DNA from: Ectobacillus funiculus
GTDB lineage: Bacteria > Bacillota > Bacilli > Bacillales > Bacillaceae_G
Length of the DNA: 64,000 nucleotides
Direction: 5' to 3'
Assembly: GCF_004138295.1 (NCBI RefSeq)
Contig: NZ_SCFM01000014.1
Location: 62,001-126,000, forward strand
Position 1 is the first letter of the stretch; each line of letters opens with the position of its first letter. Made by a program: the position numbers and the translations under genes. Positions 29,377-38,572 of this stretch are shown piece after piece. The notes under the pieces were generated by a model. It was not told where the DNA came from and made no database searches. It saw nothing but the letters and a program-made list of their open reading frames with translations.

Positions 29377-29712
29377 ATGTTGGTAGAATTGACGAAACAA
29401 TTGCTGGATTGGAATGAGCAGGTACATCAAGTATTTGTGCGGGAAACAAAGGATGCAGATTTTAAGGAGGAGATCCAGCCATTTGTGGAGCAGGTAGATC
29501 GTGTGCTAGAAGAATGGAGGCGTGCGGCGGAATCCTGGGTGAAGAAAGAACACCCTAAGCATATACATCTTTTACAAATCGAGCAGGTATGCGAGAATGT
29601 AAGAGTAAATGCTGTAGAATGTTTTGGAACTGCCAAGCCAAAGCGTTTTAAGGAAAGATATAAATCTGTAGAGTATGTGTTGCGTAACATTCTAATGAAT
29701 AGGAATATGTAA
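29377..29712 (+). CDS. yppE: DUF1798 family protein YppE
   Basis: 111 residues, all-helical, matching the YppE/DUF1798 family (LTKQLLDWNEQVHQVF...ERYKSVEYVLRNIL). Structural members of the family are four-helix bundles of unknown function. 18 bp downstream of yppD. Confidence 0.83.
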   Translation: MLVELTKQLLDWNEQVHQVFVRETKDADFKEEIQPFVEQVDRVLEEWRRAAESWVKKEHPKHIHLLQIEQVCENVRVNAVECFGTAKPKRFKERYKSVEYVLRNILMNRNM

Positions 29713-29746
29713 AAGCGGCAGTACAAGGGTACCTTGCTGCTTTTTT
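29711..29746 (+). terminator. Bidirectional terminator between yppE and yppF
   Basis: AAAAGCGGCA / TGCTGCTTTTTT with an inner GTAC/GTAC pair. Confidence 0.8.
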
Positions 29747-29789
29747 GTATGGTTCAACAACGAAAAAAATGAGAGGTTTCCCTCCCAAA

Positions 29790-30002
29790 TTAAGAGTTTC
29801 CTTGCGCAATGCCTTCTTCCACAAGATAATCAGGCTTTCTTGCCCCCATTGCTTCAAGTTCACGAATTAAATCCCGGTACTGTAAAATGCAAATTTCTCC
29901 CATTACATAACGTTGCTGCACAAAATCGAGTAATTCATTTGTTTCTGTTGGCTCATATTGTCTTACCCCGACAAAAACCGTGCGCAATTCCCCTAATGTC
30001 AT
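29790..30002 (-). CDS. yppF: YppF-like small protein
   Basis: 70 residues with the YppF-like core YEPTETNELLDFVQQRYVMGEICILQYRDLIRELEAMGA. GGGGGAAACGG precedes the ATG on the minus strand. Function unknown. Confidence 0.75.
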   Translation of the reverse strand: MTLGELRTVFVGVRQYEPTETNELLDFVQQRYVMGEICILQYRDLIRELEAMGARKPDYLVEEGIAQGNS

Positions 30003-30130
30003 TCCGTTTCCCCCTTAAGAAGAAATCACCTTTTACTTCTTTATGGTAGCATAAAAAAAGCGTTTTCACCGATTTCGAAAAATTTAAACTTCCGACAAGA
30101 ATAGACAGATTGTAAGAGGATTCTGGCTAC

Positions 30131-30158
30131 ACATCTGCCCTCGATTCTTCATATTGTA
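30131..30158 (+). promoter_or_regulatory. Sigma-K-like promoter of yppG
   Basis: CATATTGTA (30150-30158) fits the sigma-K -10 consensus CATANNNTA exactly. An AC at 30131-30132 lies 17 bp upstream as the -35 part. This points to late mother-cell expression. Confidence 0.6.
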
Positions 30159-30192
30159 ATGTGTAGATGATGATAAAGAGGAGGGGATTCTA

Positions 30193-30582
30193 TTGTTTCC
30201 AAATCAACCTATGCATACCGACGTAAGAAATCCGTATCTGCAGTATAATATGTATCCGTTTGAGCCGTATTACGGAACACAACCTAACTATTTTCAGCCA
30301 TTTCAGCTTTCTTTTATGAACGGAATGAGTCAGCCAACCTTTTATCCACCACAGTCTCCTGTTTCGCCGCAAATGAATCCGTATACGCTGTATCCGGCAA
30401 CAAATAAGCAGAACTATAAGAAACAGTCAAAGGGACAAAATGCAGGTGTGATGTCGCAATTTAAAACAGCGGATGGCAATTACGATATTAATAAAATGAT
30501 GAACACTGCAGGACAAATGATGAACGCGATGAACCAAGTCACGGGACTCGTTAAACAAGTCGGAGGATTTTTTGGAAGGTAA
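30193..30582 (+). CDS. yppG: YppG-like spore protein
   Basis: 129 residues starting at TTG 30193, 6 nt after GAGGGG. The N-terminal half is rich in Pro, Tyr, Gln and Asn (NPYLQYNMYPFEPYYG, FYPPQSPVSPQMNPYTLYP), typical of spore coat proteins. The C-terminus holds the YppG signature (QFKTADGNYDINKMMNTAGQ...VGGFFGR). A sigma-K-like promoter upstream and cotD downstream support a coat role. Confidence 0.82.
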   Translation: MFPNQPMHTDVRNPYLQYNMYPFEPYYGTQPNYFQPFQLSFMNGMSQPTFYPPQSPVSPQMNPYTLYPATNKQNYKKQSKGQNAGVMSQFKTADGNYDINKMMNTAGQMMNAMNQVTGLVKQVGGFFGR

Positions 30583-30760
30583 ATAGATAATACTTTTGAA
30601 CACATTGGATAATTCCAATAATCTCCCCCTTTCTGTAAAATAAATTGCTTTACAAAAGGAAAAAGGGTTTCCATGGTGAAGAGCATACGAACCTTTTTTA
30701 TAGAGTAAGCTTCGCTGCACGGTGTGCTGGTTGTGCGCAGGTTGTTTTACTAGGGGAGTA

Positions 30761-30785
30761 AAGGCGGACTGTGTCCGCTTTTTTT
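30761..30785 (+). terminator. Terminator downstream of yppG
   Basis: GCGGAC / GTCCGC with 3-nt loop and seven T residues. The same TGTCCGCTTTT module recurs at family B ends. Confidence 0.78.
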
Positions 30786-30921
30786 ACACTTTAAGAAGGG
30801 ATAAATTTCTAGCAGGAAGACAATTCGACGTAGCTGGAAATTTTAGTGATAAAGCATAAAGGCAACTACACCCCTGTTTTCGTCTGGGGGCAGGGCTCGC
30901 CAATTGGCAAGTGTTTCTTAT
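30783..30921 (+). repeat. Family A element
   Basis: Arms ACTTT/AAAGC, conserved AATTCGACGTAG and GGCAACTACACC, 3' hairpin CTCGCC...TGGCAAG. The T-run is interrupted (GTGTTTCTTA). Confidence 0.88.
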
Positions 30922-31068
30922 TGCTTTCTACTTGTCGTAAAGATCGAATTGAATATTCTGAAAAGTGAAATTTTTATTTGTACTTATAAAATGGTTGTCT
31001 CTCTTTCTCATAGGTTTTACAATTAGGAATAGCTTGTTTGTATTATTATGAGTATGGAGAGGAAGACA

Positions 31069-31167
31069 GTGAAAAAGGCAATTCTGTATATGTTCTTTGC
31101 AATGATTACGTTAACATTTTTGGTGTTTACGAGCTTTAAACATGTTTTGTACACGATTTTCTCATGA
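31069..31167 (+). CDS. Possible 32-residue membrane peptide
   Basis: GTG start with GGAGAGG 6 nt upstream; MKKAILYMFFAMITLTFLVFTSF then a short polar end, ending in TGA. A single hydrophobic helix with a positive N-terminus. It lies between the yppG-associated repeat and cotD. Too short for composition statistics; the ribosome site and hydrophobic pattern are the only support. Confidence 0.45.
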   Translation: MKKAILYMFFAMITLTFLVFTSFKHVLYTIFS

Positions 31168-31204
31168 AATAGGTATTTGTAACAGTCATGTACCACTTCT
31201 CTGT

Positions 31205-31213
31205 CATATTGTA
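31205..31213 (+). promoter_or_regulatory. Sigma-K-like -10 box upstream of cotD
   Basis: CATATTGTA, identical to the box before yppG and fitting CATANNNTA, 42 bp before the cotD start. The -35 part is unclear. Confidence 0.5.
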
Positions 31214-31254
31214 AAGTGTAAGTTCATTCTCAAATGATGGAGAGGAGAAAAACT

Positions 31255-31782
31255 ATGTTTTGTAACCCTTGTTTTGGAGGACCGAATTTTGTAGGTCCAG
31301 CAGCAACAGGTCCTGTTTGTACAGCACCTCCAGTGGTGCATCCAACAAAATATTGTGATACACAGACATTTTCTACGACAGTAGTTCCGCACATTCATCC
31401 AACACACAACACTTTGATTAATCATCAATTGATTCAAAATCAACATTATTTCCCGCAAACGCAATCTGTGTTGAACACTGTTTCTCAAACTGATGTTCCG
31501 GGATATGGCCCTGTGCCGCAAGTAGCCGGTGCGATGACAGGCCCTGGTCCTTATGGTCCTGGCCCTTATGGTCCTGGCCCTTATGGTCCTGGCCCTTATG
31601 GCGGTTATCCGTCGCCAATGGTAGCTGGCGCAATGACAGGTCCAGTGGGAGGAGTTCCTGGAATGATGGATCCTGGAATGCCTGGGATGGTAGCAGGTGC
31701 ATCAACTGGTCCAGGTATGAATCCGATGGGAGCCGGTGCTGCGAACGCAAATCCAATGGTTGGCGGAATGTTTAAAAAATAA
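31255..31782 (+). CDS. cotD: CotD family spore coat protein
   Basis: 175 residues. The N-terminal ~80 residues are CotD-like: Cys/Pro/His-rich with PTKYCDTQTFSTTVVPHIHPTHNT and NHQLIQNQHYFPQTQS. Then comes a glycine/proline section with GPGPY units (four copies) and two AGAMTGP motifs, ending in a Met/Gly-rich tail. An inner coat protein deposited late in sporulation. Preceded by GAGAGGAG and a sigma-K-like -10 box; adjacent to yppG as in B. subtilis. The GPGPY tract looks repeat-expanded. Confidence 0.92.
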   Translation: MFCNPCFGGPNFVGPAATGPVCTAPPVVHPTKYCDTQTFSTTVVPHIHPTHNTLINHQLIQNQHYFPQTQSVLNTVSQTDVPGYGPVPQVAGAMTGPGPYGPGPYGPGPYGPGPYGGYPSPMVAGAMTGPVGGVPGMMDPGMPGMVAGASTGPGMNPMGAGAANANPMVGGMFKK

Positions 31783-31787
31783 GCTGC

Positions 31788-31819
31788 AAGAACCGGTTAT
31801 GGTATGCCGGTTCTTTTTC
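31788..31819 (+). terminator. Intrinsic terminator of cotD
   Basis: AAGAACCGG / CCGGTTCTT followed by TTTC. Confidence 0.87.
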
Positions 31820-31971
31820 TATGAATTTAGAAGTCGCAGTCCTTTGAAATGGAGTTGAACAGCATGGGGGATAAACAGCTTTATTTGTGGAACAGCAGTT
31901 TCATGGTGAGATGCATGTTTTAGGAGCGCGCATATGCCTGCTTTTATGATATGCTACGAAAGGGTGAGGTA

Positions 31972-32523
31972 ATGCGCATTGTAACAGTGACAGGCTATAA
32001 ACCATTTGAAATTGGAATATTCTCTGTGGATCATCCTGGTGTATTTTACATAAAAAAGGCTATCTCCAGACAATTGACTGCTTTCTTGGAGGAAGGCTTG
32101 GAGTGGGTGCTAATAAGTGGTCAGCTTGGCGTAGAGCTATGGACAGCTGAGGTTGTGTTTGAGCTGCAAATGGAGTATCCGGATTTAAAGCTGGCAGTGT
32201 TTACCCCGTTTCTTGAACAGGAAGAAAAATGGAATGAAGCCAACAAGGAATACTACGAGTTTATTCTAGCACAAGCCGATCACGTTGATAGTATTACGAA
32301 ACGGAAATACGAAAGCCCACAGCAATTTCGTTTGAAAAATCAGTTTTTAATTGAAAAAAGCGATGCTTTACTAGCTGTATACGATGAAGAAAAAGAAGGA
32401 AGTCCAAAATTTCTGAGTGAGTTGGCAAAAAGACGAGTGGAGCAGGGAGAATATGCATATTACTCGATAGGATTTGCTGATTTGCAGCTTTTAATGGAGG
32501 AGGAACAGTGGGACGGCGAGTAG
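31972..32523 (+). CDS. ypsA: YpsA, SLOG-family (DUF1273) protein
   Basis: 183 residues with the Rossmann-like SLOG fold signature [18 protein letters not shown] and a second strand-loop [17 protein letters not shown]. YpsA is linked to oxidative stress and cell division in Firmicutes and sits next to gpsB in many genomes, as here. ATG 31972 after GGGTGAGG; upstream in-frame starts are unsupported. Confidence 0.92.
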   Translation: MRIVTVTGYKPFEIGIFSVDHPGVFYIKKAISRQLTAFLEEGLEWVLISGQLGVELWTAEVVFELQMEYPDLKLAVFTPFLEQEEKWNEANKEYYEFILAQADHVDSITKRKYESPQQFRLKNQFLIEKSDALLAVYDEEKEGSPKFLSELAKRRVEQGEYAYYSIGFADLQLLMEEEQWDGE

Positions 32524-32611
32524 TCCATCTGTAGTTCATATTGACAAACTGCTATCTTTTGTGGAAAAATTTAAGTGTTGAAAGTTATGGCAAAGATTTG
32601 AGGTGAAGGAA

Positions 32612-32929
32612 ATGTTTTCCGATAAACTAAAATTAACAGCAAAGGATATTTTAGAAAAAGAGTTTAAAACGGGTCTTCGTGGTTATCAACAAGAGGAAGT
32701 TGATAAATTCTTAGATTTAATCATTAAGGATTATGAAACACTTCATAAGGAAATCGAAGCATTACAACAGGAAAATACCCGCTTAAAACGAATGATGGAT
32801 GAGCAAAAGATAAAGCAACCCACACCACCACCTGTGCAGCAGCCTGTTTATACAAGCGCAAATACGGATATTTTAAAGAGATTATCTAATTTGGAGAAGG
32901 CTGTATTTGGAAGTAAGCTATATGAATAA
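32612..32929 (+). CDS. gpsB: Cell division protein GpsB
   Basis: 105 residues: DivIVA-like membrane-binding N-terminus with [22 protein letters not shown], a coiled coil (about 35-70), a Pro/Gln linker and the C-terminal oligomerisation helix ([14 protein letters not shown]). GpsB moves PBP1 between side wall and septum; ponA is in the same region. ATG 32612 follows AGGTGAAGG. Confidence 0.96.
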   Translation: MFSDKLKLTAKDILEKEFKTGLRGYQQEEVDKFLDLIIKDYETLHKEIEALQQENTRLKRMMDEQKIKQPTPPPVQQPVYTSANTDILKRLSNLEKAVFGSKLYE

Positions 32930-32971
32930 ATGAGTGTTGGTATAACCTGTGGAAACTTATATATAAAAATG

Positions 32972-33000
32972 TTGCATCATGCGTAGTTTTTTACTATACT
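32972..33000 (+). promoter_or_regulatory. rnpB promoter
   Basis: TTGCAT and TATACT with an exact 17-bp spacer, six bases before the expected 5' end of RNase P RNA. Confidence 0.82.
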
Positions 33001-33005
33001 TAAGA

Positions 33006-33405
33006 GTATCATGACGTTTGGGTGATTGCTGCAATGTATGTTGTAGAGGAAAGTCCATGCTCGCACGACCTGAGATGGTCGTAGTGTTCGTGCTTAGCGA
33101 AGTCATAAGCTAAGGTAGTCTGAAAGGGCTAACGGCAGGGAAAGAACCTAAGTCCTGCGGGATATGGTTCAAATACCTTGAAAGTGCCACAGTGACGGAG
33201 TCCCGAAAGAAATGCCGGGAGTGGAACGCGGTAAACCCCACGAGCGAGAAACCCAAATTATGGTAGGGGCACCTTTTCCAAGGAAATGAACGAGGGGAAA
33301 GGACAGGCAATTTGTCTGTAGATAGATAATCGCCACCGGAGTACGAGGCGGGAGCCGCTTGCAGTACAATGGTACAGAACATGGCTTACAGAACGTTATG
33401 AACCA
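33006..33405 (+). ncRNA. rnpB: RNase P RNA (type B)
   Basis: About 400 nt, directly downstream of gpsB as in B. subtilis. The universally conserved cores are present: GAGGAAAGTCCATGCTCGCAC, CGAAGTCATAAGCTAAGG, GAACGCGGTAAACCCC, CGAGCGAGAAACCCAAAT and the 3' GGCTTACAGAACGTTATG, which pairs back to the 5' end as P1. The RNA is the catalytic part of RNase P, which matures tRNA 5' ends. End positions are within a few bases. Confidence 0.97.
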
Positions 33406-33421
33406 GTAACTTAAAGAGAAC

Positions 33422-33450
33422 AGCTCTCCTGTGTGAAGGGGAGCTTTTTG
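33422..33450 (+). terminator. rnpB terminator
   Basis: AGCTCTCC / GGGGAGCT hairpin with TTTTT. Confidence 0.85.
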
Positions 33451-33528
33451 CTTGTACATAAAACTGTATGACTTTCACACTAGCGAGTTAAAATGGTAAA
33501 GAAAGCTACTGTTGTTAGGAGAATGAAA

Positions 33529-34671
33529 ATGAGTAAATTAACACTGATTGCGACGGCGGCGATGGGACTTGAAGCGCTTGTTGCAAAGGAAGTTCGAAAC
33601 CTTGGCTATGAGTGTCAGGTTGATAACGGAAAAGTCATCTTTCAAGGGGACGAAGATGCGGTTTGTCGTGCAAATTTGTGGTTGCGAACTGCAGATCGGG
33701 TAAAAATTCAAGTTGGGGAATTTAAGGCTACTACATTTGATGAACTGTTCGAGAAAACAAAAGCACTGAATTGGGGACAGTATATACCGGAAAATGCGGA
33801 ATTTCCTGTTATTGGAAAATCGGTGAAATCGAAATTATTTAGTGTTCCAGACTGCCAAAGCATTGTCAAAAAAGCTGTGGTGGAGAAGTTGCGTAGTACA
33901 TACAAACGTACAACATGGTTTGAAGAAACGGGGCCATTATATCGCATTGAAGTAGCGCTTTTGAAGGATATTGCAACAATTACGCTTGATACGAGCGGTG
34001 TTGGCCTTCATAAAAGAGGCTACCGTGTAGCACAAGGGGAGGCTCCGCTAAAGGAAACACTAGCAGCATCGCTTGTGATGCTGACAAACTGGAAGGCAGA
34101 CCGTCCGTTCGTTGACCCGTTTTGCGGCTCCGGCACAATTGCGCTCGAGGCGGCTCTTATCGGTCAGAATATTGCACCAGGCTTTAACCGTGAATTTGCA
34201 TCCGACGGTTGGGAGTGGGTTGGGAAGGACAGATGGCGCCGTGCTCGTGAAGAAGCTGAGGATTTAGCGCGCTACGATCAGAAGCTCCATATTATTGGTT
34301 CTGATATTGATCACCGTATGGTGCAAATTGCAAAGGAAAATGCAGAAGAAATTGGTCTTACGGACTTAGTTACATTTAAACAAATGCAGGTAAAAGATTT
34401 TACGACAAAAGAGGAATATGGATATGTTGTGACGAATCCTCCATATGGCGAGCGTTTAAGTGAAAAGCCGTTGGTTGAAAAGTTATATGCAGAAATGGGA
34501 AAAGTATTCCGAGGTATGGATACTTGGTCAATCTATGTGCTTACGAGTTATCCAGAGTTTGAAAAATGGTACGGAGCTGAAGCTTCCAAAAAAAGAAAGC
34601 TGTTTAACGGATTTATTCGAACAGACTATTATCAATATTTTGGCAAGAGACCGCCACGTCCGCAATTGTAA
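33529..34671 (+). CDS. ypsC: THUMP-domain RNA methyltransferase YpsC (RlmL-like)
   Basis: 380 residues: N-terminal ferredoxin-like/THUMP RNA-binding part, then a class I methyltransferase of the UPF0020 family with SAM motif VDPFCGSGTIALEAALIG and catalytic NPPYGERL. Predicted to form N2-methylguanosine in 23S rRNA, by analogy to RlmL; the exact site is not visible. ATG 33529 is 6 nt after TTAGGAG; the more upstream frame overlaps nothing but lacks a site. Confidence 0.92.
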   Translation: MSKLTLIATAAMGLEALVAKEVRNLGYECQVDNGKVIFQGDEDAVCRANLWLRTADRVKIQVGEFKATTFDELFEKTKALNWGQYIPENAEFPVIGKSVKSKLFSVPDCQSIVKKAVVEKLRSTYKRTTWFEETGPLYRIEVALLKDIATITLDTSGVGLHKRGYRVAQGEAPLKETLAASLVMLTNWKADRPFVDPFCGSGTIALEAALIGQNIAPGFNREFASDGWEWVGKDRWRRAREEAEDLARYDQKLHIIGSDIDHRMVQIAKENAEEIGLTDLVTFKQMQVKDFTTKEEYGYVVTNPPYGERLSEKPLVEKLYAEMGKVFRGMDTWSIYVLTSYPEFEKWYGAEASKKRKLFNGFIRTDYYQYFGKRPPRPQL

Positions 34672-34770
34672 TAGGTAAAATCGGGCGAGCGCTGAAGCAA
34701 AATGAATAAAGATTCTTTAGAGCACATATACTGTTTATTATGTAAACTGTTCTAGAGGAGGGCTCAGAAG

Positions 34771-34959
34771 ATGACAGGGAACTTTCCTGAGTTTGACATT
34801 ATTCAAAGAGCGATTCACCGGACGTACCATATGCTTGAAAATGATGAATCTGCTAGTATGGCGGTCGATGGCCTGCGGGTGGCACAGGAGCAATACTTGC
34901 TGGCGCTATCCCATAAAACATTAATTGATACGAATTATTTAAAAGCGATGATGGAGTAA
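34771..34959 (+). CDS. Small conserved-type hypothetical protein
   Basis: 62 residues, helical and acidic (IIQRAIHRTYHMLENDESASMAVDGLRVAQEQYLLAL). A clear GAGGAGGG site precedes ATG 34771 and its own terminator follows, so it is a real gene. I do not recognise the family. Confidence 0.75.
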   Translation: MTGNFPEFDIIQRAIHRTYHMLENDESASMAVDGLRVAQEQYLLALSHKTLIDTNYLKAMME

Positions 34960-34987
34960 AAAGTTTTCCTTTTCGGAAAACTTTTTA
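34958..34987 (+). terminator. Intrinsic terminator before ypvA
   Basis: AAAAAGTTTTCC / GGAAAACTTTTT, overlapping the stop codon of the small gene upstream. Confidence 0.88.
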
Positions 34988-35025
34988 CGTTTTTTGCAGT
35001 TATCGTGTGTTGGAGGAGAATGATT

Positions 35026-36963
35026 TTGACGAGAGAAAAGCTGCCGTTTGAAGTAGGAAAGCAAGATAATTTTTATGACAAATTGAATGAATGGATTGGC
35101 GATGTGTTTTACGACATTTTGCCAGATGCTGGTTTTGAACTGCGTGATGAGCAGATTTTTATGGCGTTTCAGCTCGACCGTGCGTTTCGAGAGAAAAAGG
35201 TTATGTTTTCCGAAGCAGGAGTTGGAACGGGAAAAACAATTGTGTACTTGTTGTACGCGATTTGCTATGCACGTTATACAGGAAAACCAGCTATCATTGC
35301 CTGTGCGGACGAAACGTTAATCGAACAGCTTGTAAAAGAAGAGGGAGATATTGCAAAGCTTTCCCGCGCACTTGATCTGCAAATCGATGTTCGTCTTGCG
35401 AAATCAATGGATAATTATTTGTGCTTGAAAAAGCTAGACGATGTGATGAGCGGGGCGGCGTCCGAGGAAATTGAGGACTTATATTATGAACTGCCTGAAT
35501 TTGTTTTTGATCATGGTACGCTGCAAAATTTTCATCATTATGGCGACCGCAAGGAATACCCGTCCTTAAGTGATGAACAATGGTCACAGATTTCCTGGGA
35601 TTATTTTCAAGATTGCCTTGCGTGTGAGAAGCGTCATCGTTGTGGACAAACATTGTCTCGCGAGCATTACCGAAAAGCAGCGGATATTATTATTTGCTCA
35701 CAAGACTTTTATATGGAGCATGTATGGACATACGATGCACGAAAGCGCGAGGGGCAGCTGCCGCTTTTGCCAGAAGGCAGCTGTGTTGTATTTGATGAAG
35801 GGCATTTGGTGGAATATGCAGCGCAAAAGGCGCTTACATATCGATTGAAGCAAAGTATGATGGAGGAATTGCTCTCTAGGCTGCTTCAAAATGATATTCG
35901 TGAAGAGTTTGCTCAGCTCATCGAAGATACGATTTGGCAGTCAGAGCAGTTTTTCTATGCAGTCAAAGATGCCGCAAGAGAAGTGCCAGGATCGGATCGG
36001 TTAGAAATCGCCATCACGAATGAGGTGCGAAAAGAGGGAGAACGGCTTTATCGAAAGGTGCAGGAAATTGGCGATGCGCTCGTCTTCGAGAGTGAATTGT
36101 ATACAATTGAAGAATACGACTTAAAGATTGCGGACGAGCATCTCGATATTTTAGATCATTCCTTGAAGCTGTTTTTGCACGAAAGAAATGTGATTTCTTG
36201 GGCAGAAGCGGGAGATGGAATGCTCACGCTTGTCATTATGCCACGCGCTGTAGAAGAAGTGCTTCAGGAAAAGGTGTTCTCTAAACAAGTTCCGTTTATT
36301 TTTTCTTCTGCCACATTATCAGAAAATGGATCATTTTCGTTTATAGCAAGCAGTCTTGGAGTACAGGATTATCTTTCGTTTTCAGTAGCATCGCCGTTTG
36401 ATTATGAAGAGCAAATGAAGGTATATTTGCCAACGTATAATGCAGACGGATTGTTTGAGAAAAAGATTGCATATACACTCGAGGAAATTGAGAAGCTGCA
36501 AGGGCGCACTCTCGTTTTATTCCGAACCAAGCAAGAGCTTGCGGCATTTAAACAGCATATGCAGGGAGTAGATATGCAGATCCCGTTCTTATACGAAGGA
36601 GATCAAGAAATTAGCCGCCTTGTTTCACAATTTCAGAATGAAGAAGAAACAGTGCTTTGTGCCGTCCATTTATGGGAGGGTCTTGATATTCCAGGAGCCT
36701 CATTGTCACATGTTATTATTTGGTCGCTGCCGTTTCCTCCGAATGATCCAGTATTTGAAGCAAAGCGCAAGCATGCGTCTGACTCATTTGCGCAGGTGGA
36801 CATGCCATACATGATTCTCCGCTTACGTCAAGGGATTGGCCGCTTGATTCGTACGAGCGAAGACAATGGATGTGTTTCTATTTTCTTGACAGAAGATGAA
36901 AATCCAAAGGTGGCAGATGCTGTATTCAGCTCTTTACCAGTGCAAGGTGAAATCATTCGTTAA
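35026..36963 (+). CDS. ypvA: DinG/XPD-like ATP-dependent helicase YpvA
   Basis: 645 residues. Helicase motifs: EAGVGTGKTIVYLL, a DEGH box (FDEGHLVEYAAQ), SSATLSENG, VHLWEGLDIPGAS, RLRQGIGRLIRTS. Between motifs I and II lie NYLCLKKL and later CLACEKRHRC, a four-cysteine pattern that fits the XPD Fe-S cluster. Unlike the window's dinG it has no exonuclease domain. TTG 35026 is 7 nt after GGAGGAG; the in-frame ATG 35020 touches that site. Confidence 0.9.
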   Translation: MTREKLPFEVGKQDNFYDKLNEWIGDVFYDILPDAGFELRDEQIFMAFQLDRAFREKKVMFSEAGVGTGKTIVYLLYAICYARYTGKPAIIACADETLIEQLVKEEGDIAKLSRALDLQIDVRLAKSMDNYLCLKKLDDVMSGAASEEIEDLYYELPEFVFDHGTLQNFHHYGDRKEYPSLSDEQWSQISWDYFQDCLACEKRHRCGQTLSREHYRKAADIIICSQDFYMEHVWTYDARKREGQLPLLPEGSCVVFDEGHLVEYAAQKALTYRLKQSMMEELLSRLLQNDIREEFAQLIEDTIWQSEQFFYAVKDAAREVPGSDRLEIAITNEVRKEGERLYRKVQEIGDALVFESELYTIEEYDLKIADEHLDILDHSLKLFLHERNVISWAEAGDGMLTLVIMPRAVEEVLQEKVFSKQVPFIFSSATLSENGSFSFIASSLGVQDYLSFSVASPFDYEEQMKVYLPTYNADGLFEKKIAYTLEEIEKLQGRTLVLFRTKQELAAFKQHMQGVDMQIPFLYEGDQEISRLVSQFQNEEETVLCAVHLWEGLDIPGASLSHVIIWSLPFPPNDPVFEAKRKHASDSFAQVDMPYMILRLRQGIGRLIRTSEDNGCVSIFLTEDENPKVADAVFSSLPVQGEIIR

Positions 36964-37000
36964 TCTTAATGCGTTAGTATGTTAGACAAGGAGGTTAGCT

Positions 37001-38518
37001 ATGACGGTGGTTACGTATGAAGCAGAGCTGAAATTTTTGGATTATGTAAAAAAGATGATGAATTATGAAGAAGCGCTGAATGTGATGTTTTGGGATTTAC
37101 GTACAGGAGCGCCAAAAGACGGTGTAGAGCAGCGTTCAGAGGTTATTAGTCAGCTATCAACTGATGTATTCAATATGTCTGTATCTGACGAGATGGCGGG
37201 TTATTTGGAGAAGCTAGAACACTTGGCGGCAGAAGGGAAGCTTTCTGAAAAGACGCAAAAAACAGTAGAAGAGTGCCGTAAAGAATATGATCGTAATACA
37301 AAAATCCCGGAAGCAGAATACACAGCGTATGTGAAGCTGCAAGCGAAGTCTGAGAGTATATGGGAAACGGCAAAGGCAGAGTCGAATTTCGAGATGTTCA
37401 GGCCGTATCTAGAGGAAATTGTCGCATATAAAAAGAAGTTCATCTCCTATTGGGGATATAAGGAAAATTGCTATAATGTACTCCTAGATATGTATGAGCC
37501 GGGGATGACTGTGGAAGTGCTGGATCGCGTATTTGGTGAACTGCGCGAGCGGATTGTACCACTTGTTAAGCAAATTGCCGCATCTGGTAAGCTGCTGAAA
37601 ACGGAGCCGTTAACAAAGCATTTCCCAAAGGAGCAACAGCGCACCCTCAGTCTTGAACTGCTGCGGCAGCTCGATTATAACTTCGATGCAGGGCGCTTAG
37701 ATGAAACGGTACATCCGTTTGCGATTACGCTAAACCCAGGTGATGTACGCATTACAACAAAATACGATGAGTCGGATTTTCGTACAGCTATCTTTGGAAC
37801 CATCCATGAATGCGGCCATGCTGTGTATGAGCAAAATATTTCAAAGGATTTGATTGGCACACCGTTATGTGACGGAACATCTATGGGAATTCACGAATCA
37901 CAATCGTTGTTCTTTGAGAACTTCATTGGTCGTAATAAACAGTTTTGGAAAAAGAATTACGATGTTCTGAAGAAGCATGCAAGCGGGCAATTTGATGATG
38001 TATCGCTTGATGAGTTTTATGATGCAATTAACGAAGCGAAGCCATCGTTGATTCGGATTGAGGCGGATGAATTAACATATGTACTTCATGTAATGGTTCG
38101 GTATGAAATAGAAAAAGAGTTGTTTGACGGCAGCTTAGATGTGAAGGATTTACCGCGCGTTTGGAATGAAAAGATGGAAGAGTATCTAGGAATTCGTCCA
38201 CAGAATGATGCGACGGGTGTTCTTCAGGATGTGCATTGGTCCGGCGGTGATTTCGGATACTTCCCGTCATATGCGCTTGGCTATATATATGCTGCGCAGC
38301 TTAAGCAGGCAATGCTGAAAGATATCCCAAACTTCGATCAATTGTTGCTCGATGGAAATATTGCACCTGTTCGCAGCTGGCTGACAGAGCATATTCATCG
38401 ATATGGAAAACTCAAGAAGCCTCTTGAAATCTTACAGGATGTAACGGGTGAAGGATTGAATGCAGCCTATTTAGCGGCATATTTAGAAGACAAATATAAA
38501 AACATTTACAATATATGA
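37001..38518 (+). CDS. ypwA: M32 metallocarboxypeptidase YpwA
   Basis: 505 residues, the family's usual length. Zinc motif HECGH (about residues 268-272, in TIHECGHAVYEQ) with the distal glutamate region GIHESQSLFFENFIGR, and the C-terminal DATGVLQDVHWSGGDFGYFPSYALG signature. Thermostable Taq-type carboxypeptidases trim peptides in the cytoplasm. AGGAGG precedes the start. Confidence 0.96.
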   Translation: MTVVTYEAELKFLDYVKKMMNYEEALNVMFWDLRTGAPKDGVEQRSEVISQLSTDVFNMSVSDEMAGYLEKLEHLAAEGKLSEKTQKTVEECRKEYDRNTKIPEAEYTAYVKLQAKSESIWETAKAESNFEMFRPYLEEIVAYKKKFISYWGYKENCYNVLLDMYEPGMTVEVLDRVFGELRERIVPLVKQIAASGKLLKTEPLTKHFPKEQQRTLSLELLRQLDYNFDAGRLDETVHPFAITLNPGDVRITTKYDESDFRTAIFGTIHECGHAVYEQNISKDLIGTPLCDGTSMGIHESQSLFFENFIGRNKQFWKKNYDVLKKHASGQFDDVSLDEFYDAINEAKPSLIRIEADELTYVLHVMVRYEIEKELFDGSLDVKDLPRVWNEKMEEYLGIRPQNDATGVLQDVHWSGGDFGYFPSYALGYIYAAQLKQAMLKDIPNFDQLLLDGNIAPVRSWLTEHIHRYGKLKKPLEILQDVTGEGLNAAYLAAYLEDKYKNIYNI

Positions 38519-38572
38519 TGCGAAAAAAGCTGGTAATACATTAAATATATAAAGGCCTTTAAACGTTAAATT

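Noticed and set aside
33110-33459. ORFs within the RNase P RNA gene
   Set aside because: They overlap the conserved rnpB core on the opposite strand; RNA gene identity is certain.
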